64,000 nucleotides of DNA from Codonopsis lanceolata (GCA_013146195.2 CM028379.1:106610293-106674292); one strand, 5' to 3'; positions 48,453-59,900 are shown, counted from the stretch's first letter. Notes: generated by a model from the letters alone, not told the origin. A program made the numbers and translations.

Positions 48453-50775
48453 GAAAAAATTTGGATAGGGCAGAACGTTAGTACAAGAGATTGTTGGCCA
48501 CTCAGGGAAGAACAAGGGAAGACTTTGAGACTCATAGAACCATGGAATACCCTTTTGTATACACCTCCAGAAACTATTTTTACCTTTGAACCTCCTTTTG
48601 CCAAATAAAATCTTCAAGAATCAACTTTTTTTAAACTCAGTGTCAATTTTTGCAAATTTTCCATATATATCTTTTTTAGGTCACCTATTTCCAAGTATCC
48701 ATGGACAAGTTTTTCTTCTAAGGATGATAAATTGACTCACTTAAAAACACTTAAATCTATACGAGTTGATAATGAGTCATCTGGAAGATATGGACCCGTA
48801 AACTATTAAGAACGTGTGAAATCCAAAGCAGGAAAGTCGTCTTGATCGGAATCACCTTCGACCCATTGCGGTCGAGCTATTAGTAGCATACTTGGGCTAC
48901 CTACCATAAACACCAAAACCTCTCTAAAAAACCTGAAACCCTTTCTTCCACCATGTGCCGAGCCAAACAACTATGCCCATGATCTAGCTTTCCAAAACCG
49001 GGCCTGTGTCACCTTTTTATATCCACCAAGAATGGTTATCCCTTTGTTTCCAAAAGGAGAGATGACATTCCCCAACTGTTATGATAATGCTCTGAAGAAA
49101 ATGAAAAAAAGAAGAGAGAGAAGGAAAAAAAAAAAGGAAAGAAGAAAAAAAGAAGAAAAAAAAAGAGAAAAAAAAAAGAAAAGAAAAAAAACTCTCTTTG
49201 GAACAAGTCCATCATTTGTCCATCTCTCCCTTACACAAATTACTATGAGGCTTCTCGGGAAAAACAACACATACTTCTTCAGGTGTGGATCAAAAACAAA
49301 AAGCCACAATCATAGCCAAAGCCAAAGCTATAGCCATACCCAAAGTCAAAACCAAAAAGCCCACCATACTCAAAACCAAAAGCCAATTATCCATCTAGAA
49401 CCCACAGCCTGAAAAGCCAACCAACGATCAAACTTTTGATCGTCTTTGTTAAACATAAACCAATTTCCTAAAAAGACCTTCTAACCAGAAACCTCAAAGC
49501 CAATCCATCTGCAAAAACTTAAACAGTACACCCCGAACCAAGTCGCGATCAACAGCTCTGCTTCAATCCATTATAACGTGATCTGAGTCGAAGATGGAAC
49601 TCCTTGTTAAAACACATAAAAATATCAAAAAATAATTACCAAGTAGGGTCCATAAACCATCGACCTGGGGATACTCGGTAATAAAGTGAACTCTGAATTC
49701 CGGCTCTCTTTCATGTTCCGTAGAGTCATCCTCATATCATGTGTCCTTGATTTTCTTAAAAATAAAAAACAAAGAAGAAGAGAAAAACAAGGGGCTTTCC
49801 CTCCATCCAATTCCTTCTGGGGTTATTTATATCCATAAAAACGTATCGATTATACTAGGGGCTTTCACATCCCATCTTGAAAAACTTGTTGATTGAGTCA
49901 CCCTGGGGCTTTTCCCACCGAACTCATGAGTCTTATCCATGCGGTCTCCTATCCCATGTTCCCTGAGCCATGAATTGTTGGTCATAACGAAATATGCTCC
50001 GGCTAGGAAATCTTTGAAAAATCTGAGTCCCACTTACAAGCAAAGAAAAGTTTTCCTTGGACTTAGAATAAAAAGAAGGTATTTTGAAAACACATATCGA
50101 CCGAGAAATTTTTGCCTCGACCTTGCTGGGCAAGGACATCTTAGGAAAGGGTCCCCCATGATTTCAACAAGCCAGGCGAATTGGTTTTGGATACACTTTG
50201 CCCCTACCTTCCTTTTGATGCCAGACTGGTTGTCTACCAGTTTATTGGGGAACCTTACTTACAAGGTTAGACCGTTTGTTTCGCTCTGGCATCGCGCCGG
50301 TTTCTCTAAGTTCCATCAGATCTAACTGTTTGACCGCCGTGTTATCTTGTCCCATGGGTCTGGTTTCTGAAACCCCTCCTTACTTTGTCAAAAATCATGA
50401 TATTTTGTCAAAAGAAAGAAATGGAAGCCCTCCATCAAATTTCTTCACTAAGAAACTCCACCAGATACCAACAACCAAACAAACTTATATATGCCACACT
50501 CCTATGATTGTGGCCAAAGCTTCAAATGAACCCCAACAAAGCTACAACCTCAGCCATTTTACTCACCAGCCGAGAAGTACAGTGTGTTTAATAAATTACT
50601 TTTTCTTAAAGGTCAATCGTGTACAAGTACTATTAACTAGTGTCTGCATGTAGACTAAATTACAAAGTGATGGGGTAAGCATTTCAGCAAAATTGTTTCG
50701 CGCCATTATATCTGATCTCGAAAGTTCCCCCACATATTACTGACCTTGTCATCACCCTTGCATTTTGAAAAAGCA
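48453..50775 (+). other. Non-coding interior of the Tat-like remnant
   Basis: No recognisable pol domain. There is a purine-rich low-complexity tract at 49090-49192 (AAGAAA-type), which creates a spurious Lys/Glu-rich ORF, and CAAAGCCAAAGC-type repeats at 49300-49390. It is probably decayed retroelement 3' region leading into the tandem hairpin array. Confidence 0.5.
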
Positions 50776-51640
50776 GCATCGCTTTCCCTATGCTGGGGAA
50801 ACCCCTTTTGAAAAGTTACATCGCTTTCCTTATGCTGGGGAAACCCCATTTTGAAAAGCAGCATCACTTTTTCTTTGTTGGGAAAAGCCCGTTTTAAAAA
50901 TGCTTCTTTCCCTATGATGGGGAAAGCGTGTTTTGAAAAGGTTCCATCACTTTCCCTATGTTGGGGAAAGCCCATTTTGAAAAGTTGCATCGCTTTCCCT
51001 ATGCTGGGGAAAGCCCGTTTTGAAAAGCAGCATCGCTTTTCCTTTGCTGGGAAAATCCCGTTTTAAAAATACTTCTCCCTATGCTGGGGAAAGCGCATCT
51101 TGAAAAGGTTCCATCGCTTTCCTTATGCTGGGGAAAGCACGTTTTAAAAAGTTGCATCGTTTTCCCTATGCTGGGGAAGACGCGTTTTGAAAAGTTGCAT
51201 CATTTTCCCTATGCTGGGGAAAGCCCGTTTTGAAAAGCTGCATCGCTTTCCCTATGCTGGGGAAAACGCGTTTTAAAAGGTTCCATCGCTTTCCCTATGC
51301 TGGGGAAATCGCGTTTTAAATAAAATGGTATCGCTTTCCCTATGCTAGGGAAAGAACGTTTTTAAAAGTTCCATCGCTTTCCCTATGCTGGGGAAAACAC
51401 ATTTTAAAAAGTGGTATCGCTTTTCCCTATGCTGGGGAAAGCGCATTTTGAAAAGTGGTATCGTTTTCCCTATGCTGGGGAAAGCACGTTTTAAAAAAAG
51501 TTCGCTTTCCCTATGATGGGGAAAGCGCGTTTTGAAAAGTGGTATTGCTTTCCCTATGCTGGGGAAAGCGCGTTTTAAAAGGTTCCATCGCTTTCCCTAT
51601 GTTGGGGAATGCGCATTTTTAAAAGGTCCCACCAGTTTTA
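50776..51640. repeat. Tandem array of about 20 hairpin-forming 43-bp units
   Basis: Consensus unit: CATCGCTTTCCCTATGCTGG followed by GGAAAGCGCGTTTTGAAAAG and a 3-4-nt spacer. GCTTTCCC pairs with GGGGAAAGC around a TATGCT loop in almost every unit. Units 2-5 and 6-9 show a higher-order pattern of about 170 bp, with the divergent TTTGCTGGGAAAA type recurring at about 50875 and 51040. The array sits in the 3' region of the Tat-like element, just before GAACTACGTTTGGTCTGATT. Known: Tat-lineage elements often carry tandem arrays in the 3'UTR that can seed satellites. Confidence 0.92.
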
Positions 51641-52159
51641 CCTATGCTGGGTGAAATGCACCATCCATCCCACCATGTGTTGTTGTTTGTTTGCATGAGG
51701 TCGAACTACGTTTGGTCTGATTCCTTTGATAAGGGATGCGTAGGCAACCTATTTCGATAGGTTCGACCATTAGAACATTTAAATTGCATATCTGCTTAAA
51801 AACTACGATAACCTACTATAACAGACTAAACATGTCTAGGGTATGTGAGATTTGAGCTATTGTATCCTAAACTGCGCATCATAACTGCTGCATATTGCAT
51901 TCCTCCCCATTATAATTTCCACAAAATTTGAGAGTCTATTTCTTATCAACGATGTTCGTTTACTCAGTAAGCTTCGGGATACCCGTAAACTCCATCGTTG
52001 AGGGGCTCTATAGACACCGCAATTTCGTACCTGTGGGTTCTCGGGAAATGCTCCCGCGCCCCGCGTGCCCTTGGATAGGGGTGCGCGTACGTGCGGATGC
52101 GGGACATCCACTGCTCTCATTCCACCCTCCCTTGTTTAGGGGACGACGAAATTAAAAGT
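51641..52159. other. Conserved tail downstream of the hairpin array
   Basis: Includes GTTTGGTCTGATTCCTTTGA and AAGGGATGCGTAGGCAACC (51712-51750), words I recall from the 3' region of plant Tat/Ogre elements. A more GC-rich patch (52010-52110) follows. No gene. Confidence 0.45.
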
Positions 52160-52735
52160 GCGAGAGAAGTGCTGTCAGAGTAGCGCGTTTGAATGCGCCT
52201 CGGTTGCCTTTAGTGGATTTTTGATCCAATATGGGAGCTTTGGGTTTTCTATGTCAAGTTATCCCTTTTTTAGGGGATACCAGGATATAGGAATGCATCA
52301 CCCTTCCATTCCCAATCTCCCTTTTTTAGGGGAAAACGGGAAAGTGCAAGAAAGGAGTGTTGCGGTGCCCCCACTATGGATTTTATGAAAATAGCCTTAT
52401 GGCCTATTTCGGATCACTATGAGTGTTTTGGGTTTTCTACGTCAAGTTATCCCTTTTTTAGGGGATACCAGGACATAGGAATACATCACCTTTCCATTTC
52501 CATTATCTCTTTTTTAGGGGAAAACGAAAAGTGCAAGGAAAGATGTTGCGAGGCCCCACTAGATCCAAAATGTTTTAGAGTCGTCATCTTTATTTTGAGG
52601 AAGAAATAAAGCAAAACCAAAAAGGAAAACCAGAGATAATGAAAACGGGTCCGGAGGCTAAGTTACGAGTTGGGAAGGTGCTAGGCACCCAACTCGCCCT
52701 TTCGATCTCAAAACGGTTTTTCCTCACTAGATTAT
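52160..52735 (-). mobile_element. Tat-like 5'UTR, primer-binding site and LTR 3' end, inverted
   Basis: Read on the minus strand: the LTR 3' end is at 52735-52587 (GGCGAGTTGGGTGCCTAGCA, CCTTCCCAACTCGTAACTTA). The primer-binding-site-like TGACGACTCTAAAA starts at 52586. Then a 5'UTR follows with two direct copies of a segment containing CCCCTAAAAAAGGGA (about 52230-52360 and 52425-52555). The same order occurs on the plus strand at 57460-57800, so the two are inverted relatives. The LTR is cut at 52735, where Copia sequence begins. Confidence 0.65.
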
Positions 52736-52915
52736 GCTTTAAACCACTCACTAGAGAAACTTTGTTGATGGAGAGATTTCCTCTAGTAATTGAGCCATAT
52801 CCAATTGTTTTTCCTCTTGCATTATCTCCGAAAATAACAGTGGGTCCTTTGGCTTCAGCTATATCTCAAGAAGATTTCGCTCCCGATCATGTGTCTTGAG
52901 CAGCCACCGCCTAGG
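52736..52915 (-). pseudogene. Copia protease fragment
   Basis: Minus-strand translation gives GCSRHMIG at about 52912-52889, the region of the aspartic protease motif DSGCSRHM with its first residues altered. Then comes GPTVIFGDNARGKTIGYGSI, then RGNLSINKVSLVSGLKH, matching the usual Copia order. A frame change and a stop separate the pieces, and sequence stops at the junction near 52736. Non-functional. Confidence 0.75.
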
Positions 52916-53014
52916 TACCGATGTCTTTGTTTTCTGATTCTATAGCCATGAAGCATTCCTGAAAAGAAATTAAAGTAAACAAGGTACCCTTTATTTTCTT
53001 TCGGGTCCTAAGGA

Positions 53015-53636
53015 TTAGCAACCTTTTGGAACCCATACCTGCTTGACCTTAAGAGAACTAGGTCTCTCAGATCTTGGAGTGAACCTTAGCAGGCATTCTG
53101 GTGCCAGATGGCCTAGGCAGTTGCAAGAGTGACATAAATGAAAAGTCCATTGAGAACTGTTAGTGACTTCAACTGAAGAGTACTTATGATTATTCCTTTT
53201 CTTGACATCCATTCTTGGTTCAGCTTGTTTGTTGATGGTAGACTTAATTGGTTTCTTTCGAATCTTTCTAGGTAGGTTACCAACAGACTTAGCTTTAGCT
53301 TTTTTGTTGATTACTTTTTCAGAAGGATTCGGTAGAATACCTTTAAGTTTACTTTCAATGTAAAGGAGCCTTGCTCGCTTCATAGACAAACTTGATAGTT
53401 ACCGGTAGAGGTTCAAGAGGTCTACCGCCAGACTTTGCCTTGGCATAGGTTCTGGCAGACTTCACTTTCTCTACCGTTACCTTATCAGGTTTCTCATTTG
53501 AGTCAGTCATTTTGGCTTTTCCTTTCTGAACTTTGGGGTAAACGTAAGGAACACTTGAATAACCAAGGCCTTGTTTCCCTACATTTCCAAATGTCTGTTT
53601 AGAGAAGGATATATCATTTGCGCTCGGAGGATTCAC
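53015..53636 (-). pseudogene. Copia gag C-terminal extension remnant
   Basis: Two overlapping frames (53636-53355, 53389-53015) encode a Lys-rich segment ending with CHSCNCLGHLAPEC and KVKQVWVPKGC, the stretch that precedes protease in Sirevirus-like elements. The frames are offset near 53370. Between here and 54129 the reading frame is broken. Confidence 0.65.
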
Positions 53637-54128
53637 CTTTCTCTATGACTAAAGAGATTGTCGGAAGAGGCACATCTGAAAATCCTATGCCAGTTTTATC
53701 ATTACTAGATTTTTGGCTTGAAAGGATTTCTTCGAATGCGCCCTTGAGTTGCTTCCAGAGTCAATTGTCTTTGCAAGGCAATTTTCTAGGTCAAGTCCTT
53801 TGATGTGCTCGATAGACAATCAATTTTGTCATAAAGGAATTTGTTTTCTTCCTTCACTTGATACTCTCTTGTTGACGCCTATTGAGAGTTTGAATCTCAC
53901 TACCATCATAGATTTCTCACCGTAAGTTTCTCACAGTTCTTGGCCGCTTTAACATAGGCTACTCTAAAGGAATTAAATTCTTCAAGCATATCCTCGATTA
54001 TCCTTGAGATGTTCTTCCTCATCGAAGTCAAGCCCGTTGGTTTCATTTTTGTCCAAAGGACTAGGTGAAACTACAACTTCATTTTCAGAGTCATAGGTAG
54101 GACCTGAATCATGAGCTATTAGGCATTG

Positions 54129-55232
54129 TTAGCTTGCTCCCAATCCTCTTCCCCCTCTTCTTGAATCAGTCTCAAACCATGTAGCAACCTGTTTGTCTTC
54201 TATGTCTTCAGCCAACATACCCTTCTGTTTTGGAAATTTTCTAAAAGAGGGTTTTCGGTATGCTTCAAATTTTGGCTTAGGACATTTTGAGGCAAAATGA
54301 CCAGGTTTCCTACAATTATAACACACAAGCTCTTCCTTAGATGAGCTTTCACCATTTTTCCTAAAAGGTTGTTGGTGTGTGTTCTTCCTTCCATATTTTG
54401 CAAATTTTTGAAAACGTTTTACAAACATGGCAAATTGTTCGTCTGATAAAAAGTCATTTTCACAGGAAGAAGTAGAAGGTTTGTTTTCAACAGTGATTTC
54501 TTCTTGGACCATGGCTGGCAAAGACACAGTTCTGAACTGTTTGTCTTGCTCTAGAGCTTGATTAACTTCAAGTTCATAAACCTTCAAACTTGCGTAGAGA
54601 CTACGAAGAGTCATCTCATTTAAGTTTTTGGATTCTTTCATAGCCGTGGTCTTAACATGCCATAAGCTACCTAGAGAGCCTAAAAACCTCATGTTCATTT
54701 CCTTTTTGTCATATGTTTTACCAAGAGAAAAACAACTATTAATTTTCTCACTGAAGCGATCGTATGCTTGTCTCAAGGTTTCCTTAGGATCCTTTTTGAA
54801 AGAATCAAACTGCTGGATGTATATATATTTTCTGTTATCTCTTGTGTCTTGGTCTCCTTCCAAGTATTCCACAAGAGCTTCCCACATCTCTTTTGCAGTT
54901 GTACATCGAATCACTTGCTGGTATGTGCTTGTGTCTAGAGAGCTGGTGATTATGTTGATTGTTTTACTGTCAAGTTCTACCAGCTTTCTATCATCCTCTG
55001 TCCATTCAGATTCTTCTTTAGGTACTTCTGCAGGATTCCCAGCAATGGAGGCTAGAAGATTTGCCTTCATTGGTACATGTTGACCTGCAGTAACACATTT
55101 CCATAATCTGTTGTCAATAGAGTTCATAAATCTCATTACTTTATCCTTCCATACATCAAAATGTCCTTCGTCCAATATTGGGACGTGGTTAGCATTAGAT
55201 GTAGGCATGTAGATGTAGTGTGTTTGTGCCAT
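54129..55232 (-). CDS. Copia gag polyprotein, 367 aa, open
   Basis: Starts MAQTHYIYMP 55 nt after the primer-binding site and stays open for 367 codons. It has an N-terminal DUF4219-like part (FDVWKDKVMRFMNSID), a UBN2-type gag core (TAKEMWEALVEYLEGDQD, FDSFKKDPKETLRQAYDRFS) and a CCHC zinc knuckle CYNCRKPGHFASKCPKPK near residue 310. Known: gag forms the retroelement particle and binds RNA. It is the only element ORF in the window still open at this length, but the element around it is truncated, so it is a dead-element relic unless supplied in trans. Confidence 0.85.
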   Translation of the reverse strand: MAQTHYIYMPTSNANHVPILDEGHFDVWKDKVMRFMNSIDNRLWKCVTAGQHVPMKANLLASIAGNPAEVPKEESEWTEDDRKLVELDSKTINIITSSLDTSTYQQVIRCTTAKEMWEALVEYLEGDQDTRDNRKYIYIQQFDSFKKDPKETLRQAYDRFSEKINSCFSLGKTYDKKEMNMRFLGSLGSLWHVKTTAMKESKNLNEMTLRSLYASLKVYELEVNQALEQDKQFRTVSLPAMVQEEITVENKPSTSSCENDFLSDEQFAMFVKRFQKFAKYGRKNTHQQPFRKNGESSSKEELVCYNCRKPGHFASKCPKPKFEAYRKPSFRKFPKQKGMLAEDIEDKQVATWFETDSRRGGRGLGAS

Positions 55233-55286
55233 TATATCGTATTCTCAAGAGTTTAATCTTGGAAAAACTTGTTTTCAAAGAGTAAG

Positions 55287-55298
55287 GCTCTGATACCA
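55287..55298 (-). other. Copia primer-binding site (initiator Met tRNA)
   Basis: Minus-strand TGGTATCAGAGC, complementary to the 3' end of initiator tRNA-Met, two bases inside the LTR end (CCCACA). It fixes the LTR border and the orientation. Confidence 0.93.
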
Positions 55299-55300
55299 AT

Positions 55301-56599
55301 TGTGGGTCCCAATGGGCACAATAATAAGCTAGAAGGGGGGTTGAATAGCTTATTTAACACTTAAAACTTTTTGGTAAATACTTTGAAAGATACTTGCAAT
55401 CTATCGAAAAGATTCAAGTAGCGGAAGACCTTCAAAGTAGTTGTTCGTGTCCGCCGATAAGGACTACCTAGACCTTTACTAGTTACTTAATTTCGATGTA
55501 AATGGATAAAGATAATCAAAGTAATTATGCAGCGGTTCAAATATCGGACAAACAAGAAGGAATAACACAAGTATTTTGGGATGGTTCACACTATAATGAG
55601 TGTTACGTCCACCACCAAGGCAGTCAACCTTGGATTTAAATTGTGCACTATGTTTTCCACTAGATCAATTACAAAGAATATCCCTAATGGATCGTGTACA
55701 AAATATTGACTTGTGTTTGGGGTCTAGGGAATTAAATATCTGTAAATACAAGATATTTAATTCGTGCAGAAGTATAGTTAATGGAAGTAAACAACAAGAA
55801 GATAAAACAATAAGTGTTGATGAGCAGCTTCTTGTTGTTGACGAGGACTTGTAGATCTGTAGAGGATCTCTTGATTGCACTGAGCTGAAGACTTGGAGTT
55901 TATGAAGTTTCAGAGCAATCCTTAAGTGTTCGATTGATTACATGCAGTGTTTGTGTTTCATCTTCAATGGCGATTTATAGCAGGTGCTCATCAAAGATCC
56001 GTTGGAGAAGGCGAATACTTCAACACTCTTTTCATCAATGCATTAAATGCATGGGGTGTCGATCCAAGGATTTTTCGTCTTCACAGATATCTAGAGCAGG
56101 GAATGATTTCTGAGATCTTCAAAAAAAGGTGGGCGATTTAGGTGTCAGATCTGAGAGTTGTTGCAGAAACTAGGGGACAGTCTGCTTTTCCTGCTTTCAC
56201 TGTTCAGGACGAAAAGTCTTCCTGCTTTTCGGAAAGTTGCTTTCGGCGGCTTGACATGTCAGGGAATGTCTTGGATTAATTCAAATAAAGTTGTAGAATA
56301 AGATTGAATTAATCCAATGAGTCATTTGGTTTGGACACGTCATAAGAGACCAGTGAACACAAGTCTGCTTAAGCTTTAAGCGAGGTCTTCCTAGGTGAAG
56401 GCTGTGAAGAGGTCTTCCGCTGAACCTGTGAAGTCCTATAAAAACTATACAAGGCAAAGTTCTATACATAGTTGCCACGCTAATCGATACGCAGCCCGAT
56501 TAGCCAATGAAGTATAAAACTAATGTAATGAATTGAACAAATATAAATCTAACATAAGAATCAACATGTACCCACTTCCATTGTGGGTGGCACCCAACA
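55301..56599 (-). repeat. Copia 5' LTR (1299 bp)
   Basis: On the minus strand it begins TGTTGGGTGCCACCCACA (56599) and ends GGGACCCACA (55301), giving TG...CA ends with a partial internal inversion of GTGGGT words. A likely TATA box (TATAAAT) is at 55979-55973. No second LTR is present in the window. Confidence 0.85.
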
Positions 56600-57385
56600 T
56601 TTCCCATGTACTGTAGCGTTCTGCCTCCGGTACAATTCTCTTAGCGTGTGGTACAAGCCGATAAAGCACAGAAAGATAAATCTTAATGATGAAGGAATCC
56701 CCACTCCCACCTATAAATAAAGGTGCCCGGCTTCAGAATTCAGACACGAAATTTACACACTTTTTCACCGTGCAGTGAATGATCGCTCTCCCGAGAGAAC
56801 GCTGAGAGATTTATTCCTCTAGCTTCGAAGCTCCGTCAAATCTCCCCTAAACACAAAATCAACCGGCCAAATGAAATCTAGCGGCCCTGCTAGGATTCCG
56901 CTCTATTCCACCGGTCCAAAAAATCCCAAAAAGAGCAGTTGCTCTGCCCGAATCCAGATTTCAAATCAGTAAAAAGCAAGCAGTTGCTCTGCCCGATTTC
57001 CGCCGTCAGCAAGTAAACAACAACAAAAAAAACAAAAAAAAGCCGGTTGATCCACCGGTTCGAGGCCGAGAAAGCAACTTAGGAGCGATTACTACTGCCG
57101 AATTTCCGCAAAACAACGGTAAAAAGACTCCTCTCAGGAAGGAGCGGCGGCGCCCTAAAATCTACTAGAAGTTAGTTGGTACGGGATAAAGCCCTCACGC
57201 TTCAAAAGGTAGGCTATTTAAAGTTTTATTTATTAAAAAAGCTATTTAGACCGGCCCAATATAAAAAATATAAGCAGTTATGCTGCCCGATTTTTATAGG
57301 AAATAGCACTAAAAAGAGCCATTATTATGACCAAATATTTATAAATGTATTCATAACTCCCGAAAGGAGACTGTTACAAGTTTGT

Positions 57386-57462
<77 letters not shown>

Positions 57463-57800
57463 CCAAAAAACTTGTTTTAAGACCGAAAAGGCGAGTTGGG
57501 TGCCTAACACCTTCCCACCTCGTAACTTCGCCTCTGAACCCCTTTTCAAATCTGGTTACAATTGATTTTTCTTTGTTTTTTCTTTAAAATAAAGATGGCG
57601 ACTCTGTTTTAACATTTTGAGTCCACATTGAGGCCGGGCGTATTCCACACGCTCTTTACAATGTTTTTTTTTTGTCCTTTTAATTTCGTTTTCCCCTAAA
57701 TAAGGGAAGATGGAATGAAAAAAACGTTGTGTTTCTTGAATTTCGTTTTTCCCTAAACAAGGGAGGATGAAATCCAAAAAATCCTGAGGCACTCACACTT
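56600..57800 (+). mobile_element. Tat-like LTR, primer-binding site and 5'UTR fragment, plus strand
   Basis: TATAAATA at 56712-56719, three AGCAGTTGCTCTGCCCGA-like words (about 56934, 56979, 57272) and a (TA)n tract at 57390-57459 lie in the LTR. It ends with GGCGAGTTGGGTGCC and AAAATAAAGA, then TGGCGACTC at 57596 as the primer-binding site (tRNA-Arg type, as I recall for Ogre/Tat). A 5'UTR with two CCCCTAAATAAGGGA-like copies follows to about 57800. It is oriented opposite to 52160-52735. The LTR 5' end is not defined; it abuts the Copia LTR. Confidence 0.6.
57390..57459. repeat. (TA)n microsatellite
   Basis: About 35 TA units inside the Tat-like LTR fragment. Both strands give spurious Tyr/Ile-repeat ORFs. 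Confidence 0.95.
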
Positions 57801-57818
57801 ACCTAACCTCTGTTTGAG

Positions 57819-58900
57819 TGACACGTGTCGAGGACCCTGCAGGGTCTAAATACAAACTGACGTCAATTTGGTTAAGTGGACGGTGCAACAATCATGAACA
57901 GTGAAGCGATGTGATTACCAATGACAACTCGATAACAACGCTATTAATGACAAACGGCGCACCAATTCCTCATAACGATCGACCACATACCCGGGGGCTC
58001 CACTTGAATTCTCCTCGGTCGAATAGATCGATCAAGCGAAGACCCAGCACACCCGAAGGCGACCAAAGACATTCATCTTCAGCCAACAGACATGATTAAG
58101 AATAGACGCCGAGTTACACTTTCCAACCTCAGGATAAATCCTCACACTTGGAAAAATAGGGGATACTGAATGGACCTGACCTAGCACATTCCACGTGGAG
58201 GGACACGTGGCTGCCAGCGTGATCGGGAAGGGGCCCACCACCCAACAATACACCTGGTTGACAAAAGAGGATCGACGACCATGGATAAGCTAACCGATGA
58301 CCCTCGGTAGGCCGAAGATCACCCCGAGGGCCGAGCTTGGCCGACCATCTAGCCGAGGAATGACCACACTCAGTGGACGAACCCTCCTAAGACACCAACA
58401 TTGTATATAGTGGCCAGGTGTCGACTCCAAGTTCAAAGGACATGGGTACGCCATGCAAACAGTCGTAACTGCTACATGCAACATACCAGCCAATGGGGGA
58501 CCGCCAGCTAGCCGACAAATAATAGGGCCTCACGTTCAAGACACCTACTATGACTTGAGACTCAAGACAAGGACTATAAAAGGAAACCCCCACAACCTTG
58601 AAGTATGTACGCCTTCACTTACACTCTCAAGCACACAACGCACAATCTCAATAAAAGCTACCATCGGAAGCTTTAGGGAACACCTGGAAACTCTCACACT
58701 AGAGACTTTTAGTTGGGACAACCTTCCAGTTCCTTAACGGTGCTCACCATTTCAAATCATCAAGGTCACGGTAAAGATTGAAGAACCAGACAGATTCCCA
58801 TAACAAACACATCCAACACATTACCAGAAGAACTCCAAGCCCAGATATCCTAATCATCATCTACACCTTAGCTTTAGCCCCTTACGTGGACAACCAACAT
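57819..58900 (+). mobile_element. LTR-like segment
   Basis: Starts near TGACACGTGTCGAGGACC. It contains GC-rich CCGAGG/GCCGAGC words, a TATA box TATAAAAGG at 58575-58583 and CAATAAAAGC at about 58648, the layout of an LTR promoter with a poly(A) region. No matching LTR, primer-binding site or target duplication was found, and the right end is approximate. The short ORFs in it are unconvincing. Confidence 0.45.
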
Positions 58901-59420
58901 AGTTGCATCACCTTGTGGCGTGATCAGAGATGATCCAAAGTTTAAGATGGAAGTCGAAGCATTAATGTCATTCTATATGGGTGTGTTGAATTGTTAAGGG
59001 TGAGCTCTTTGACCAATATATTTACATCTTCAAGCAAAGCAGTCATTGGATGGTCGTTATTAAAAAAAAAAGGTTTTTGATCAGCTTGTACGCCAATTTG
59101 GAGTCCGTCTCAATGAAAACTTATATCATTTCTCTAGACTTTAACACTTTTGACCGCACATATAGCATGCATCTCCACCTACACAAGTTTAAAAAATGCC
59201 ATAGAAATCTCCCAACCAGCTCATTTAAGAGTTGCGAATGACTCCACCATAGCTACATTTGCCACTCGCATGGTTCGCACCCCCGGCAGTACATTTTGGC
59301 ACATATTATGCATCGTAGTTAGGCTCAGAGTTTATCACTTCGGCATTTCATAGGGCGAAGTATTATCATCCCAAAAGAATGCATCAACAAAAAATTACAA
59401 ATCTCATATTCCCAACAAAT
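58901..59420. other. Intergenic, no gene recognised
   Basis: A moderately GC-balanced stretch with short open frames (59050-59353) that I could not match to any family. Confidence 0.4.
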
Positions 59421-59900
59421 TAGTTGATGTTAATTAGGGATCTTCTAGCTGTCAAATGGCAAAATATGTACTACATCAATCTTTTTGTGAATGGTAAATA
59501 TGGTATGATTCGAATACCGAGACAATGGACAAATCTTCAAAGGATGGACATGAAGACCTGGGTCGCGCAGTCGTGGACAAAGGATCTGATGCAAGCACGG
59601 TCGTGGAGGTAGCTTGTGCACAAATGCACAGGTTCACGCACGCTAGGATGGTGAGCGCAAGAGTGGTGCAGCAGGTTGTTTGCTCAGGTTTTTGACGCCC
59701 TCGCGGAAGGCCTTTGGTTGTGTTTCTGGTTTTCTAGTTTCCTTCCTTATTTTTATATGTTTAGGGTTTGATATTATTGTATCTTGTTGTAACCCTAAAA
59801 CGTGTAAGAAGTAAGTCGTAATAAAATTTCAAGAGTTTGTTGATCTCAATTTCTCTCTTCTTCCTCACTTATATTTGTTATTATCAATTACTTGCTTTTT
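59421..59900 (+). other. Possible LTR or 3'-end remnant
   Basis: TTATTGTATCTTGTTGTAACCC, GTAATAAAATTTC and TTGATCTCAATTTCTCTC resemble the R-U5 region of plant Copia LTRs. There is no pair, primer-binding site or border, so this is weak. Confidence 0.25.

Larger units (their letters stand above)
52736..56599 (-). mobile_element. Sirevirus-like Ty1-copia retrotransposon, truncated in protease
   Basis: Minus strand: 5' LTR 56599-55301, primer-binding site 55298-55287, gag from 55232, then the start of protease, ending abruptly at about 52736 against Tat-like LTR sequence. RT, integrase and the 3' LTR are missing. Protein motifs (UBN2-like gag, CCHC knuckle, a second Cys motif, GCSRHM protease start) point to the Sirevirus or a close Copia lineage. 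Confidence 0.85.

Noticed and set aside
49032..49412. Lys/Glu/Arg-rich open frame
   Set aside because: It is caused by a purine-rich AAGAAA tract at 49090-49192 and has no domain beyond the low-complexity run.
50776..51640. CRISPR-like regular repeats
   Set aside because: The units are contiguous tandem copies without unique spacers, and this is plant nuclear DNA with retroelement context.
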